A DNA stretch of 64,000 nt from Glandiceps talaboti (GCF_964340395.1 NC_135556.1:23269223-23333222); one strand, 5' to 3'. Numbered from the stretch's first letter, positions 31,193-45,032 are shown. Notes: a model not told the origin generated them from the sequence alone. Made by a program: numbers and translations.

Positions 31193-33230
31193 CTAGTAAA
31201 CATAGAGAAACAGAGGGATTTAAAAAGACACTGTAATTTCAACTTCAATGTTGTTGTATTACGACACAACTCAGAAGTAACATGTTCATGACACCACGTT
31301 CATTTGCCAAGGAGATTATTGAATAATAGAGAAAACAGTGGCAACAACGACGTACAAAGAAACTTTAAATATCCCAGCAGAAACTTTGACACGGTGTACA
31401 CTACGCAATAAACTAGTATGTCGACAGCTAGTGCTATGGAACTTTTCAAATGTCGCCAAGAAACCAGAGCTACCTACGTTACGCTTGGCTAGTACTCAAT
31501 AAAGGGATTTTTTACAAGTCAGTGCTTTAGTGAGGTATTCCGGAGATTAGTTTTCCGTTCTTTTCTCCCTTCAACAAACCATGTCAGGCACTTGTCAACT
31601 GTTTCTGTGTACACACATTCGTGTCATAATATAACAAAGTTGTCCATTTCATTATGTTGGAATGTTTTCAGTACAATGTCTGTTAATTATGTTTGACAAC
31701 ATACGCCGAGTTTATCACTCCATACTTGTTCAGATACAGTCTTTAGACACACTACACATAGAAGTTGCGATACAACTATAATTAAAATATATCTTTACAA
31801 ATGTAAAGCCCCGAGGCAGTGTTCGTTCCACAAGACAGAATTGGGTGAATAGATATGTTCAACTCAATTGGAAAGTAAAAATGGGAACACATTTCGCCTT
31901 GCAAACTCGGGACAACACAGTATACTGACAACGGTTTGTAGATATTATTTTTTCGGATTACCAATTTGATTGTCATGAGTATCCCTACTTACATTTGCTA
32001 CATTCTTCTATATTTTCTTGACTCTACTCTACTCTACTCTACTCTACTCTACTCTACTCTACTCTACTCTACTCTACTGTACTCTTCAGTTTTATTTTTC
32101 TCTACTCCATATCTATTTACATTCCTTTAGGTCTATTCACAACTAAACCATTACTAATAGAGGGACTATGATATACTAGTATTCCACTCTAGTATTCTAC
32201 AATACCCTAGCTATTTTCCATTCATGATCAACTCTGCCGCAGTTTGTCCTACATCTCCGCTATGCCTACTCCATTATTCTACTCCTCCCCCAATTCACTC
32301 TATACTACACTTCACTGGTCTAATCTACCGACCTTTTCTTTCAACTGTTTTGTCCTGTGTCCAGTTCCATGATACGCCAAATCTTATCTAAATCACCCTT
32401 AAACATGGCAAAGAATCTTTGCTTACATAATAGTACCTCTCAGAACTATTAGATGTATTCTTCAGATTCTAAGACTACTATATAACGGTATGGGTTTGAT
32501 TTCAAGTACCAGGTGGTTAGACTCTAGTCTACGGTGTTGTCTGCTATGTCAATTTTCCACTCTAGATCTCTTTTCCACACTCATTTCTTTCAGATTTTCT
32601 TATAATTACATTATATTGTTCTAAGTCACTCCTTGCTGCACTGTGCCTATACTACATACACCTCATTGCATTCAGTACCGATGCCACTCCTCTAAAAAAT
32701 TATTCGAACTACAATGACGTTGCCAGGGCTATACTCAATTTTGTCACCCTCTATACCCCTATCAGGTACATTCTACATGGTGAAAGTAGTCATCTCTAAC
32801 GACATTTCAAATAACTGAAAGCAACAAAATAGGCTTTTAATGTCAAACTTTGTACATTTCCATACGATACAACAGTTTAGCATTCTATCTATGACATCAC
32901 ATCTACTGTATGTATTATGTGTACATACATTACATGACAGTTGTGTCACATACCAAGGCTGACCAGCTTCTGTGTGTCAGATCCGGTACGCAGAGACGAC
33001 ATAATCATAATAGAAAACATACTTTTTACAATATCTGATACAATCAACCTTCTGATATCGACTTTACTAAATATTTGAAAAAATAACAGTCAGTCCTAAA
33101 AATGATTCTTACCTCAAGCTACTCGCTTTTATCCAACTTCACTGTCAACAGACTCTGAGGTTTTAGTTGTGAATGTACCTGTCAAACGGTGACTGCCCGT
33201 AAGCTTAGCTGAAAGAAAAATATGCATAAG
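31193..33230 (-). other. Probable first intron and 5' noncoding exon of the thymosin gene
   Basis: On the minus strand, a CTTGAG|GTAAGA donor at 33115/33116 would end a noncoding exon of about 100 bases (33116-33220). It could splice to the acceptor at 31193. A second strong donor, TTAAG|GTAAGT, is at 35400/35401 and could belong to an alternative first exon. Both are inferred from splice signals only. Confidence 0.3.
32021..32079. repeat. (ACTCT)n pentanucleotide microsatellite
   Basis: About twelve copies. The same motif ends the LINE fragment at 12757, so this may mark another LINE tail. Confidence 0.95.
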
Positions 33231-33514
33231 CTCATTGGGTCAGTAGGAACAATACCGATTTGAAAACAACAATTTGGGTATTTGCTACGTGGTGTAACCA
33301 AAATATCTACCATAGATAGAGTCAACACTGAGTTCCAAATGGTAAAGCTAATTTGTGATAAATTATTATTTTCTGTCTAAAGAAACATTTAATCGCTTCT
33401 TCCCAAATATTACTTGAACACAGATATAGGCTGTGTACGCATGTTGATTGCACTCCAGTACATGTCTTACGTCGTATAGTATACGTGTTGTCATGGTTAC
33501 CCTACAAACAGCGA

Positions 33515-33522
33515 TGACGTCA
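33515..33522. promoter_or_regulatory. CRE palindrome upstream of thymosin 5' exon
   Basis: A full TGACGTCA lies about 300 bases upstream of the candidate minus-strand noncoding exon. A GTTGTCATGGTTACC, resembling an RFX X-box, lies at about 33487-33501. Motif sightings only. Confidence 0.25.
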
Positions 33523-33748
33523 ATTACGATTTGATTGTCCTTTGTTGAGAATTCTGAGGTGAAATATTTCAGTATTTATCTTGTCTACATAAGAAAGTCA
33601 ATGTCACCATTGAAGATCTTAAGCAATCTCTTTTTCAATCATTAATTGTATTGTGTACACAGATGTTCAGATGAAACACATTGGATAATTAATGATTTCC
33701 GTACTGTGCTATATTTTTAAAACTAGATTACATGACGAAATGTGATGC

Positions 33749-34092
<344 letters not shown>

Positions 34093-36217
34093 GAAAGACA
34101 GATGTGGAAAGACAGAGAGACACAGAGGAGGGGAGAGAGAAACATACTGGGACGACAAATTATGACTAAGATATATTTTTTTATAAGTTGTGAAATATAG
34201 CTTGAAGCTTAGAATAGAACAGAGTTTTATTGTAGAGTAATATTAAAGTAGTCCATTGTGGATTATTATGACTAGTAACATATCAATGTACACCACCATA
34301 ATGTCATTAGTCTACCCAACACTATTCAAATGCTTACATTCACCAGAATAAAATCTAACGGTTGAAAGGCTTTGTAGTGTAGCAGGTAATTCGTAAATGG
34401 TTGGTGTAATTGTCAATTTCTCAGCAACCGTGAAATGTCACACTTATGACCAATAATGTATTTGACGCCTAATATCACTATATTGATGAGTTTTTGTTGT
34501 AACATTATGAACTTTGGATTAAAATAGCATGGTTGCTACAGAGATGATGACTGTGTAGTTATGGGGTTATGAAGCCACGAGTCAATACATTTTAATGAAC
34601 TAGAGCTATACACTACTCCTGGTCGTTTGTATGTCTACCATCACATTGGCGATTAGAATGTATCACGTGTTGTTCATCGCCACGATATTAGTCTATGTAA
34701 TGTTGATAATTGTTGATAATATGTTGATAATTCATTCGATGGTTCTTACGTAGAACAAGCCAATAATGATAATATACATTCATTTCATTTACAGGTTTTC
34801 TATACATGTTATGTCTTCTTTTAAAAAAAATAATATGTTCCTTAGGTGGCCTCTATGTGAAGATAGACATGTAAATGTACTTGATAGAAATATCCTACAT
34901 AATATTTCAATATAAGCTTAGATAAACAATACATGTAAACAGGCGGACAGACAAGAGATTGAAAACAGACATAGACTAACAGGTAGGTGGAATGACTGAC
35001 TGATTGACCTATGGGTTGATGGACAACCTACGGATTAACATTACCATAACAGACATAAACATGGTTGGAGAGTTAAACTATGTACATCAGTAAATAGCCG
35101 TCTCTTGCATCTACGCCATATTTACTGTAAGACACGAAGGAAGAAATTTCAGAATAATGATATCTGGCTCGGTTTTGCTTCAAGTCTAGCAGCTTCTCAT
35201 TCATGACACCATGACCATATTTGATTGTCATAGAGATCTATAAACAACCCAGTTCGTTCAATACACACGGTCGTATATCTAACCTAGACGTGAGCCATGT
35301 ACGTTCAAGGGCAGGATGCTACAGCCGTGAAATCAGTATTTACATTTGTATTTAGGATAGGATTGTCTTTGAATTGCAAAAATACGATCAGACTTACCTT
35401 AATAGGCTGACGGTGACAACGCTAGATGTATGAAGACGTGTAAACCGGATGCAAAACGTAACGAAATGAAGTCTTCCAGTAGCCAATGACCCCATATATT
35501 ATTATGATGAAAATATTAATAATTCATATTTCAATTACGCGTATATGACGAATAATAAAGTAATATTGTATCCCCATGGATACAATGGTTGTCGATGAAT
35601 GTATCTTGGTCTCTCAACTTGCATTCTTATATAATGCTCTATAGTGGAAATTAGGCAAATTGCGAATTGTGAAAGGAAAAGGGAGAAAATGTTATTTTTA
35701 ATTGGAGAGGGAAACAAGCCATAATGCTTCTGAAGATCATTGTAAGCAAACATTTGCACACTCAGTGTTTGTAATTCAATTATTGAGTAGTTCTTATCAA
35801 CGAGTAGGAACGCTATTAATTTCAACACTGAGAAGGTGATTATAATTTACTGTATATTGATCTTTCCTAGAGCAAACTGACTTTGCACAAAACAATATAC
35901 AACACGTCATATACTAGTAGCCTACTTTTCCGGCACACTGCGGAATACATGTAATACAAAGGACCATGGGGATTCATTTTCACTGTTTATTAAATATCAA
36001 TATTGAATACAGGATGTGTCGACGTGTATATAGTGAAGGTATCGTGATATCTCATAGTCGAAATTGTAATTAATTTTTTTTTAATTCCTTAAATTGTGTT
36101 AACATGATTCTTTGCACAATATGTGGTCACTTGAACTCCGACAATGTGAATAAATTAATAATTAATCAGCTGTCATCGTTTCCGAAATTGTACATGTCGA
36201 CCATCACTTTTTATCAT

Positions 36218-36302
36218 ACATACATACATACATACATACATACATACATACATACATACATACATACATACATACATACATACATACATACATACATACA
36301 TG
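36218..36302. repeat. (CATA)n microsatellite
   Basis: Perfect tetranucleotide run. Confidence 0.97.
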
Positions 36303-36961
36303 CTAAGTAACTGTCTCACCAAGAGTTTTCTCACATATGAAAGCCGCTTTATCGTGGTTACACTGTGCCTTTCGCAATATGTACTCCTCCACTTGGTGGT
36401 CAATGAAATACGTGTAACAAAGAAAGAGATCGTACTCAAAAGATAGTATGTCTCCTCTGAATGGTAAGACACTGCATCTTCAGAAATACAGTTTTTTGCA
36501 CCCTTTCAAAAATAAGAATATTCATATATATATATTATGAATTGATGTTTGATATACAGTGTAACAAGATTTGATTTGGATTGAAAAAAATCCAAGTGAT
36601 GCATGTTTACTGTCAGTAAGTTGGTTATACGTATACCATTCCTTGCATGGGTCTTCTCAAGTATCATGATGTCAGTTAGCCCACGATTACAGATACGAAA
36701 CCAGTTGATATACAGAGATATACAAGTCGATTAACACATATTATGGTAATTACGCTAATTAGTATGCAGGAATTTCTGCGAAACCATATCCATATGTTGT
36801 TTGACCGACCGAAATAGCATATCTATTGAAAATTTATCTTAGGTCAAGCTAATTCGTGACGAAAATATGATACTGTGACGAAAACAGTATCATAATCAAA
36901 TGTTGGCCAAATATGTTAATTATGCTAATTACTATGCATTTTGGCATATATCATGATGAGC

Positions 36962-37069
36962 ATAATTATGTTATTCTCCAATATTTTTCTTCGTTCAGCC
37001 TAGGAAAACACAAGTGACCCTTAGGTCACAAGTATTTTCCGGCGAAGTATTAGAGAATAACATAATTAT
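36962..37069. mobile_element. Foldback hairpin element
   Basis: ATAATTATGTTATTCTC begins the left arm and GAGAATAACATAATTAT ends the right arm. The stem continues imperfectly inward to GTGACC/GGTCAC around a 5-base loop. A related AATTAYGCTAATTAGTATGCA word occurs twice to the left (about 36750 and 36915). Confidence 0.75.
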
Positions 37070-38061
37070 ACCAGCGCCAGTAATATCAACGAAAAATCGG
37101 GGGAAATAATGGCAATTTTGAACGTTTTGACTTTTATTACGAACACAACAGAATCAGTGACTTGGACACACGTTGTCGTGACATAGAATGACCAGAGTAT
37201 ATATTCCATATTTTGTTATTCAACTTGACTCGTACAAGGTATAATTCTTCACATTTACATATACTAATATTTACTTTATATTTTCACACTCTTCATGCTT
37301 ACATATTGTTTATCAAGTAAAACTTATAAAAACGTACAAAATAATGTGGGCCATTTATAGTGTGAGAAACACCGTGACCTAGGCGCAAACACGACCCCCG
37401 AAATAGATATCTAACCACATATCACTATACTTCATCAGTATCACGTTCATATATGTTACCAACGTCTAACTTTTACAACTGAGTCACTGTGTTATCAAAC
37501 TAAATGTACAAAGTATGCCAATGCCCTTAAATAACATCACGTAATCAAATAAACCTATCAAAGCCGGCTTTCACTTGCACCTAATTCGTGCCAAGTTTTG
37601 TTATCCATAAGGAATATGAAATTAATAGGACTGATGGGAGTAAAGACACTGTAGTATATCTCCGATATTGAATAAGAAAGAAGTTCCGTGTAAGTTTGTA
37701 GTTTATGGTGTAAGATGTATAGCATGACAAAAGCACCAGTCTGCAAAAGCATAATCATCTTCGAAACCGCAAGGGGGCGCGCTTCGATATAATTCTCTGC
37801 CACGCACACAGCAACAGGTGAGCAACAGGATAGATAAGGAGTTGTAGCACGGACTAAACTATTCATTGACAAGTCATGATGAAGCACCATGTACCTGCCG
37901 AGTTGTGATAACTAGTTACATGTAATACTAGTACTTGTACTTATGAGTATATATACACATGTTGCAATAATCTGTCAGTTTTAGTCTTGTATATCTGATA
38001 TACGTGTATCTGATATCAGTATAGGAGTTAGTCATCACCAATGATAATAAATGCCGTATCT

Positions 38062-38175
38062 TTTAGATTAGTCTGTAAGATACATACATTCGTACCACGC
38101 TCAGCTAACACTCATCTAAAGTTAAGAAGCCTGATGGGGCTGAACAACACGACGTATCTTACTGTCTACTTATAG
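38062..38175. mobile_element. MITE-like element, second copy of TAAGATACG family
   Basis: It begins AGATTAGTCTGTAAGATAC and ends GACGTATCTTACTGTCTACTT, so the ends are inverted copies of each other. It shares the GTAAGATACGTCGTGT word with the element at 22433-22571. Confidence 0.45.
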
Positions 38176-38458
38176 ATTTAATAAGGTTGGCTATACAGCG
38201 TTGAATGTAGGTAGGTACGTGTATACATTGAATTGTAAATCAAGGAAGGAACCCGAAAGTAAAACAAAATTCAAATTCGATCGATTCGGATATTAAAGCA
38301 CAGTTTTGTTCATTTACAATTTCACCTTAGAAGAAAAGATGAAATATCTGACAACCAACACAAGATGAAATGAAACTGACGTGGAAAAAATACATTAGAA
38401 ATGTAAATTTTATTATACAGTTATGGTTAATATACATTGAATAAAAACGTTTATATTT

Positions 38459-39710
38459 AGTACATGTATATAATTCTACTATTTACACACAAAATTGGAA
38501 AAGCTTGTCTATTCCCTTCTATACAACTTAGTCTATAGTTGATATATGATTCTACTACACACAAAATTGGAAAAGCGTGTCTATTCCCTTCTATACAACT
38601 TAGTCTATAGTTGATATATGATTCTACTACACACAAAATTGGAAAAGCGTGGCTATTCACTTCTATACAATTTAGTCTATAGTTGATATATGATTCTACT
38701 ACACACAAAATTGGAAAAGCGTGTCTATTCACTTCTATACAACTTAGTCTATAGTTGATATATGATTCTACTACACACAAAATTGGAAAAGCGTGTCTAT
38801 TCACTTCTATACAATTTAGTCTATAGTTGATATATGATTCTACTACACACAAAATTGGAAAAGCTTGTCTATTCCCTTCTATACAACTTAGTCTATAGTT
38901 GATATATGATTCTACTACACACAAAATTGGAAAAGCTTGTCTATTCCCTTCTATACAACTTAGTCTATAGTTGATATATGATTCTACTACACACAAAATT
39001 GGAAAAGCGTATCTATTCCCTTCTATACAACTTAGTCTATAGTTGATATATGATTCTACTACACACAAAATTGGAAAAGCGTGTCTATTCCCTTCTATAC
39101 AACTTAGTCTATAGTTGATATATGATTCTACTACACACAAAATTGGAAAAGCGTGTCTATTCCCTTCTATACAACTTAGTCTATAGTTGATATATGATTC
39201 TACTACACACAAAATTGGAAAAGCGTATCTATTCACTTCTATACAACTTAGTCTGTAGTTGATATATATAATTCTACCACACAAAATTGGAAAAGCGTAT
39301 CTATTCACTTCTATACAACTTAGTCTATAGTTGATATATAATTCTACCACACAAAATTGGAAAAGCGTGTACGTATATTCCCTTCTATACAACTTAGTCT
39401 ATAGTTGATATATGATTCTACCACACAAAATTGGAAAAGCGTATCTATTCACTTCTATACAACTTAGTCTATAGTTAATATATGATTCTACTACACACAA
39501 AATTGGAAAAGCGTATCTATTCCCTTCTATACAACTTAGTCTATAGTTGATATATGATTCTACCACACAAAATTGGAAAAGCGTATCTATTCACTTCTAT
39601 ACAACTTAGTCTATAGTTAATATATGATTCTACTACACACAAAATTGGAAAAGCGTGTCTATTCACTTCTATACGACTTAGTCTATAGTTGATATGCAAT
39701 ACCACAGACA
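38459..39710. repeat. 72-bp minisatellite, about 17 good copies
   Basis: The unit contains CACACAAAATTGGAAAAGCG, then CTATTC-CTTCTATACAAC and TTAGTCTATAGTTGATATA. Copies near the right end are 70-75 bp, and decayed copies continue to about 39935. Because 72 is divisible by three, a minus frame stays open over much of it (24-residue repeat). Confidence 0.97.
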
Positions 39711-40362
39711 AATTGAATAACGCATCTCTCTATTCATTTCTATTACATATTACTTAGTCTATAGTTAATATACAATTATACTACCACACATAATTGGACA
39801 ATGTGTATGTACACTTCTACAACACACGACTAAGTATATAGTTAGTATATAATAATAATACTACCACAAAAAAATGAACAAAGCGTTTCTATATTCACTT
39901 CTATAACATATGACTTAGTCTGTGGTTAATATACAATACTATTATACTAGTAATGTACACATTTCAGTCAGCACAAAATATAGATATGATTGAAAAATGT
40001 ACTAACATGAGAGAATGATTTACAATGTGATATACTCCATGAAAAAAAATATGTGAAATAATAACATGCAATTTACATTGATATGTGTATCCATAGCTAT
40101 CAATTTAATGTATAAACTTCGATTCGTTACTTGACAATTTCGATTTCCAAAAGATAATTATGTTTTACCAGAGTGTTCCTCCAATGGTTTTACTGTAAAC
40201 AAAACAGTTGATAACTGTTGAGGTTGTGAAATGTTCCGTTCTTGTTGATTTTGAAGTTTCGCAAGTCTGTTTGTAGTAAAAGTGTAAGCTTCTGTTAACT
40301 GGAAGTTGGGTGTACATGTACATAAGAACGAAGTGGGATCGGTGTCGTCTTAGAACATATAT

Positions 40363-41331
40363 TTAAGTCGTAGGAGATATGTCGTGTGCCTGCATCGGAC
40401 CACAGCATCTACCAAAGATCAGCTTACATATCAGTTCTTTGTAAGTGGCTCGAATGTGTTTATGACTCATACCGTACAGGATGGGATTGATCACTCCGGC
40501 TAGATGTTGTAAAGGGTACAGGACAATCATAACTTGTATTGGTGGCGACATTCCCAATATCTGGTTAACAATCAATATCAAAGGCAAGGGCAAATAGCTT
40601 AGGATAATCAACGCAAAAAGAATAAGCAAAACTTTTATCAGCCGGACTTCTTGTGGATTTGGTCCGTTCTGATGACTGTCGTGCATTTGGTTGTTAGCCA
40701 TGTGAGCCTGTATGCGTCTTCTGCTACGTCTAATGTATAGATGAATCGAACCATAGCAGAGTAGAGTTATTATACACGGTACGTAAAGGAGTAATATGAA
40801 GACACGTTTGTCGGTGTTAGAAAAACACACATACATATTGGGAACAAAGCGTGAACTATTTGGTAAAATGAACATATAAGCGTTGACGATAGTTGGGAAA
40901 AACCAACTGAATAAAATTACCATAGTCGTGGTGACTCTGTTAGCCAGTCGATGGTAATGTTCGTGATGCACGATATATATGTATCTATTGAGAGCGATAG
41001 AGGCAGACAACCAAACCGAGATCTCTAACAGAATAGGCTGTAACGCATTGTGAAGACGGCAGATGTCAAACCCTAGGTTCCATCTCCGACGAAATAAAGC
41101 ATCACTTGTAATGGATGAAATCAGTATCGGAGACAGGATATCGGTGAAACTTAGATTCAGCAGGAAAATGTTTGCTGTTGTACGTAATTTCTTCTTTAGC
41201 GTAACGGCAAGAATGAATAAGAGATTGCCGACTATCGCAGTAACGATGACCAGTATTTCTACTATACCAGTTAGTGTTGTGGTCCACGTAGCCGGGAAGG
41301 ACATGGGAACCTGGTAAGTTTCATTGACCAT
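40363..41331 (-). CDS. Class A (rhodopsin-like) G-protein-coupled receptor, NRY type
   Basis: This is a single-exon 322-residue seven-helix receptor on the minus strand. Seen directly: TM1 AIVGNLLFILAV (N36), TM2 LNLSFTDIL (D64), Cys91 at the top of TM3 and Cys169 in loop 2 for the usual disulfide, TM3 end ALNRYIYIVH (NRY instead of DRY), TM4 Trp143, TM6 with SYLPLP in place of CWxP, TM7 NPILYG, and a CC pair in the tail that could be palmitoylated. N3 (NET) and N158 (NSS) are glycosylation sites. The start at 41331 has A at -3 and G at +4; the open frame upstream begins with no ATG. The NRY motif is typical of melatonin receptors and of the Tre1/moody/GPR84 group. I place it near those but cannot name a ligand. 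Confidence 0.92.
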   Translation of the reverse strand: MVNETYQVPMSFPATWTTTLTGIVEILVIVTAIVGNLLFILAVTLKKKLRTTANIFLLNLSFTDILSPILISSITSDALFRRRWNLGFDICRLHNALQPILLEISVWLSASIALNRYIYIVHHEHYHRLANRVTTTMVILFSWFFPTIVNAYMFILPNSSRFVPNMYVCFSNTDKRVFILLLYVPCIITLLCYGSIHLYIRRSRRRIQAHMANNQMHDSHQNGPNPQEVRLIKVLLILFALIILSYLPLPLILIVNQILGMSPPIQVMIVLYPLQHLAGVINPILYGMSHKHIRATYKELICKLIFGRCCGPMQAHDISPTT

Positions 41332-41574
41332 GTTGATCACCGAAGTCAGCAAGGCAGAACTTAAAGCAGGCTTCTGCGCTGTTTGAATTTATACCTTATC
41401 TTCAAATTATGTTAATTTGGTTGGCCAGGTAGATGCACTGAAATATCCACAGGGGTTACAAAAATCGGGTAACCTAATTTATGCGAAAATAGCCAAATTT
41501 GTATACTCTGACAATTTCAGGTTGGAAATGTTTCTATGTATTTTTGAGTGGTTAAAAACATAGAACGTCTACGT

Positions 41575-43500
41575 TGTGTGTTAACACTTACCATGATATA
41601 GCCCGTTTCATGTTACCGTTCATATATGATAGGCTCTGTTTGAAAAACGACCATGCAACAACCAATCAGAAACTGCACATGCTACACTTTAAGATAACCA
41701 AATTGAAAGAATACACTTTCTTTCGACATTTTTCTAATGAAATGAACGAAAAATGCCACTATGCAGACATCAAATCCACACTTAAATCCAGACATGTCTA
41801 CGTATATTTGCAGTACTTTTCAAATGGTTATTTCACTGGTTTATTTCATAATAGATAAAATGCATCAAGAAATAGCAATCTTACTATCTTACTGTAGACT
41901 ATGCAGTTTCGTATTGGTTTCTGTACGGTTGTATCAAACAGAGCCGATGAACGGTAACTAGAAATGGGCTGTAGAAATCACTCTCCTAATTTTAAGCCAT
42001 CAAATTTCTTTTCATTCTATTCAAATACATTAAACCGTAATTTACAGTTGATATTTACTTCATTCTTAGTACTGTAGTAGTCTCTTAGTAAGACTCAAGA
42101 AATGACATCCAACGTGAGAACAGCGAAATGAATGTAAGAAAGAATTCGAAAGAAAACGTATTATTCGTTCCCGTGGTTAATATTTTCTGAGTAGTTTAGC
42201 CCGAGAGGCTTTCTTCGGTGCTACTGATCTCAGATTTTTGGCAAATTATGCCCCTTTTCCTTTTGTCAGCATCCAAGGGCATATGTCATGCATTTGACAC
42301 TCACAGGTATTCGAACAGAAGGAGCCGCATCATTTTGTGAATCTTTGAACCAGCAAATTCAGACTGAGAAAGGCACATCACTATAGACATAGTATTGAGG
42401 TTTGAGATATAAAAAAAAACTAGTATACGTACATGGTACTGGAAAATCAGTTTCCCTACTTGGTTTTAAAGTGTCAAAAAAGTTGCCAGTTATGTTCTCT
42501 ATATAAGCAAATGGAGAGTTTCCAGACTTTTATGGGCGCTTTTTCAGAAATCACATTGTTAATATATAAAAATGTACTATGCAGTTGGACATTTATTTTC
42601 GGGAGGTAAAATCGCTACTGTTCAAAGTTTGCAATCAGAGATCTCCATTTCCAGTTTCAGCGAACTCTGAAGGTAAAAAGATGTCGGCAATCAAGCTGCA
42701 CACATGTATATTAAATTAGATATTACTTTATTACAACCGTATAGAAAATTGATAATTCTATTTGGGTACATAAGTGTAATAATGATATTAAATAACACTA
42801 CAATTTTGTTGATTAACATTTTTTACTTGAGTTTAGATACATACAGAGAACAATCATAATCTCTTTTTGTTTTGATTACATTATAAATATAAACTGCTCT
42901 TTCTTTTCTATCCTATTAAAATCTGAATTGATATCATAAATGACACTAAATAATCATTATCTCTTTGCTTTGTATACAGTTTGCAATGTGTCAAATGATG
43001 TTTTTCATCTTTATGTATTGTGTTACAATTTTTACATAGTCTATTCTCAATTAGAGTTTTGGGTTGTGTGTGACGTCACTTCTCAATTGCAAGACTACGG
43101 CAGCTTATCCTGAATTATTGTGCCATTGTTTTGATGTGTTGTCTATTATTGATAAATGTTATGTAGTTTTCTGGTTCCAGTGAATGTTTATAGGTACTGT
43201 ATGAACACAACTTTGCATATTCTCGTCTATTGTCTATATTCCCTCTATTACAGTAGTATTCTTTTACTGAAGTACTGCGTTCTTGTTTTGTCATTATATT
43301 AGTGATAATGTTATGATTGTATACTTCTATACATGTATGACAATATGGGTGGGGGAGTTACACTGTACGATGTTCTTCCATATACTGATGAAAATAATAA
43401 ATACTAATATATCATTTTATGCCTTATAGTGTTAAATTAAGCTGAATAAAATAATATGACGTTTCTGTATCACGTGTAAGCATACATGTACGTGTGAGTA
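41575..43500. other. Upstream flank of the GPCR; no further gene seen
   Basis: AT-rich sequence with only short chance frames. A GTGACGTCAC palindrome (CRE-type) is at about 43069-43078. Confidence 0.35.
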
Positions 43501-43512
43501 AAGGAATACAGT

Positions 43513-44021
43513 CACTGACACGGTGACATCTAGATAGTTGCAAGAATAAAAATAGGAGATGATATCAGTGTTGTATTTGCCATATTCTAAACTCTAATTT
43601 ACACAGATTTAAATCAATTTTGAAGGTACCAATATCTCTAACAACACACTATTTATATTACTTTTAACTTGGGACATACAGTCATGTGTTTCAGAACAAT
43701 TACATGTACTATTTCTCAGTAAAGACAATGTTTTTGTTATTTCTAAACTCGATTTAAAGACAGAGTACGTTCACTCTAAGACTAGTATATAGCGAACTTC
43801 AGTATGGAAGCCGGAAGTTCAAGACACGTTTCTGTTAAAAAATTACACTTCGTTTGACGCATTTATGTACCTTCCCGATAGCATTATTTTTCAAGGATAT
43901 TCACTTGGCTTCAAAATTGATTTAAATCTGTGCAAATTGGAGTATAGAATATGGTCATTACAACACTGATATCATCTCATATTTTTATTCTTGCAACTAT
44001 CTAGATGTCACTGTGTCAGTG
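43513..44021. mobile_element. Foldback element with 113-bp inverted arms
   Basis: Arms 43513-43625 and 43909-44021 are of equal length and highly similar in inverted orientation (ends CACTGACACRGTGACATCTA). They flank 283 bases with no recognised coding. The right end abuts a long (GTAT)n run (about 44030-44172). Confidence 0.9.
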
Positions 44022-44027
44022 ATATAT

Positions 44028-44084
44028 ACATGTATGTATGTATGTATGTATGTATGTATGTATGTATGTATGTATGTATGTATG

Positions 44085-44115
<31 letters not shown>

Positions 44116-44188
44116 GTATGTATGTATGTATGTATGTATGTATGTATGTATGTATGTATGTATGTATGTACGTACGTACGTACGTACA
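44028..44188. repeat. (GTAT)n / (GTAC)n microsatellite
   Basis: Tetranucleotide run with a short GTAC end, directly after the foldback element. Confidence 0.97.
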
Positions 44189-45032
44189 AAAGTGTTACTG
44201 CGATACTACGGGAGCCGCTTTGTTGAACTCCATTATTGCATGGTTACTCGTATAAAAGCTTTTTACAACCGACCTTGTTATTTGCCAAGCCTGTAACCAG
44301 CCACTTTTTACTTTCCGAATCAATAAATTGTTCTGATAAATACGTATACCTTTAGGGTTCATGTCAACATCTTTTTTACAAGTCGGCTTTTAATTTACTG
44401 TATATCCTCGGGGGCCAACCTCCACTTTCTTTCTACTACTTCTATTCTATAGTATGTGTTTTATTACATGCAGCGTATGTCAAGTATAATGAAACTGATA
44501 TCATTAAAGTTTATAAAGTTCAAAAAGAAAGTTGGGACAACACGTGATCAGACCAAAGGCTTGTACACTAAATTTGCCAAAACATAACGTTTACCCTCTA
44601 AAAAGATTGAACTCTTTCAGTTTCAGCCGAATTTGATGGTTTAGATATAGTGGCATGTACTCCAGGTTTTAGCTTTATTGTTTGATAGTTGTCGATTATT
44701 TAGATCACGAGTTAATGTATAGTGTTTAAATTATGTACAAAAAAGGGTAGATAGTGATTTTATTGAATTTTCCAGCACGTGGGGAGGTATACAAATTAAT
44801 CTGATTACTATTATTAAAGTCTGATGTACTAGGAGTTCGGATACATTACATTATTTACCTCAGTCTATTTCCTTCGCACACTGTCCTTTGTTTTCGACTT
44901 TGTTATTCCGTCAGTGGGAAGGAGGCAATCACTCACTGAACAACAAATCGAAAACGTAACAACAATATACGAAAGAAATAGAAATAGATGGAGCAATCTA
45001 GCTGTATTCATTATATCAGATTTTAATCGGAT

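Larger units (their letters stand above)
34200..38050. other. Intergenic interval with repeats, no gene supported
   Basis: Contains a (CATA)n run, a hairpin element (separate entries) and an ATG-started minus frame at 37558-37890 that I do not recognise. Confidence 0.4.

Noticed and set aside
37558-37890. 110-codon minus frame with a real ATG
   Set aside because: No domain or family resemblance; its length is compatible with chance.
38457-39392. 311-residue open frame on the minus strand with a 24-residue repeat
   Set aside because: It is a shadow of the 72-bp minisatellite. Differences between copies are amino-acid changing, there is no unique start region, and the flanking copies fall out of frame.
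38459-39710. CRISPR-like array
   Set aside because: Contiguous 72-bp units with no unique spacers, in a eukaryotic genome.
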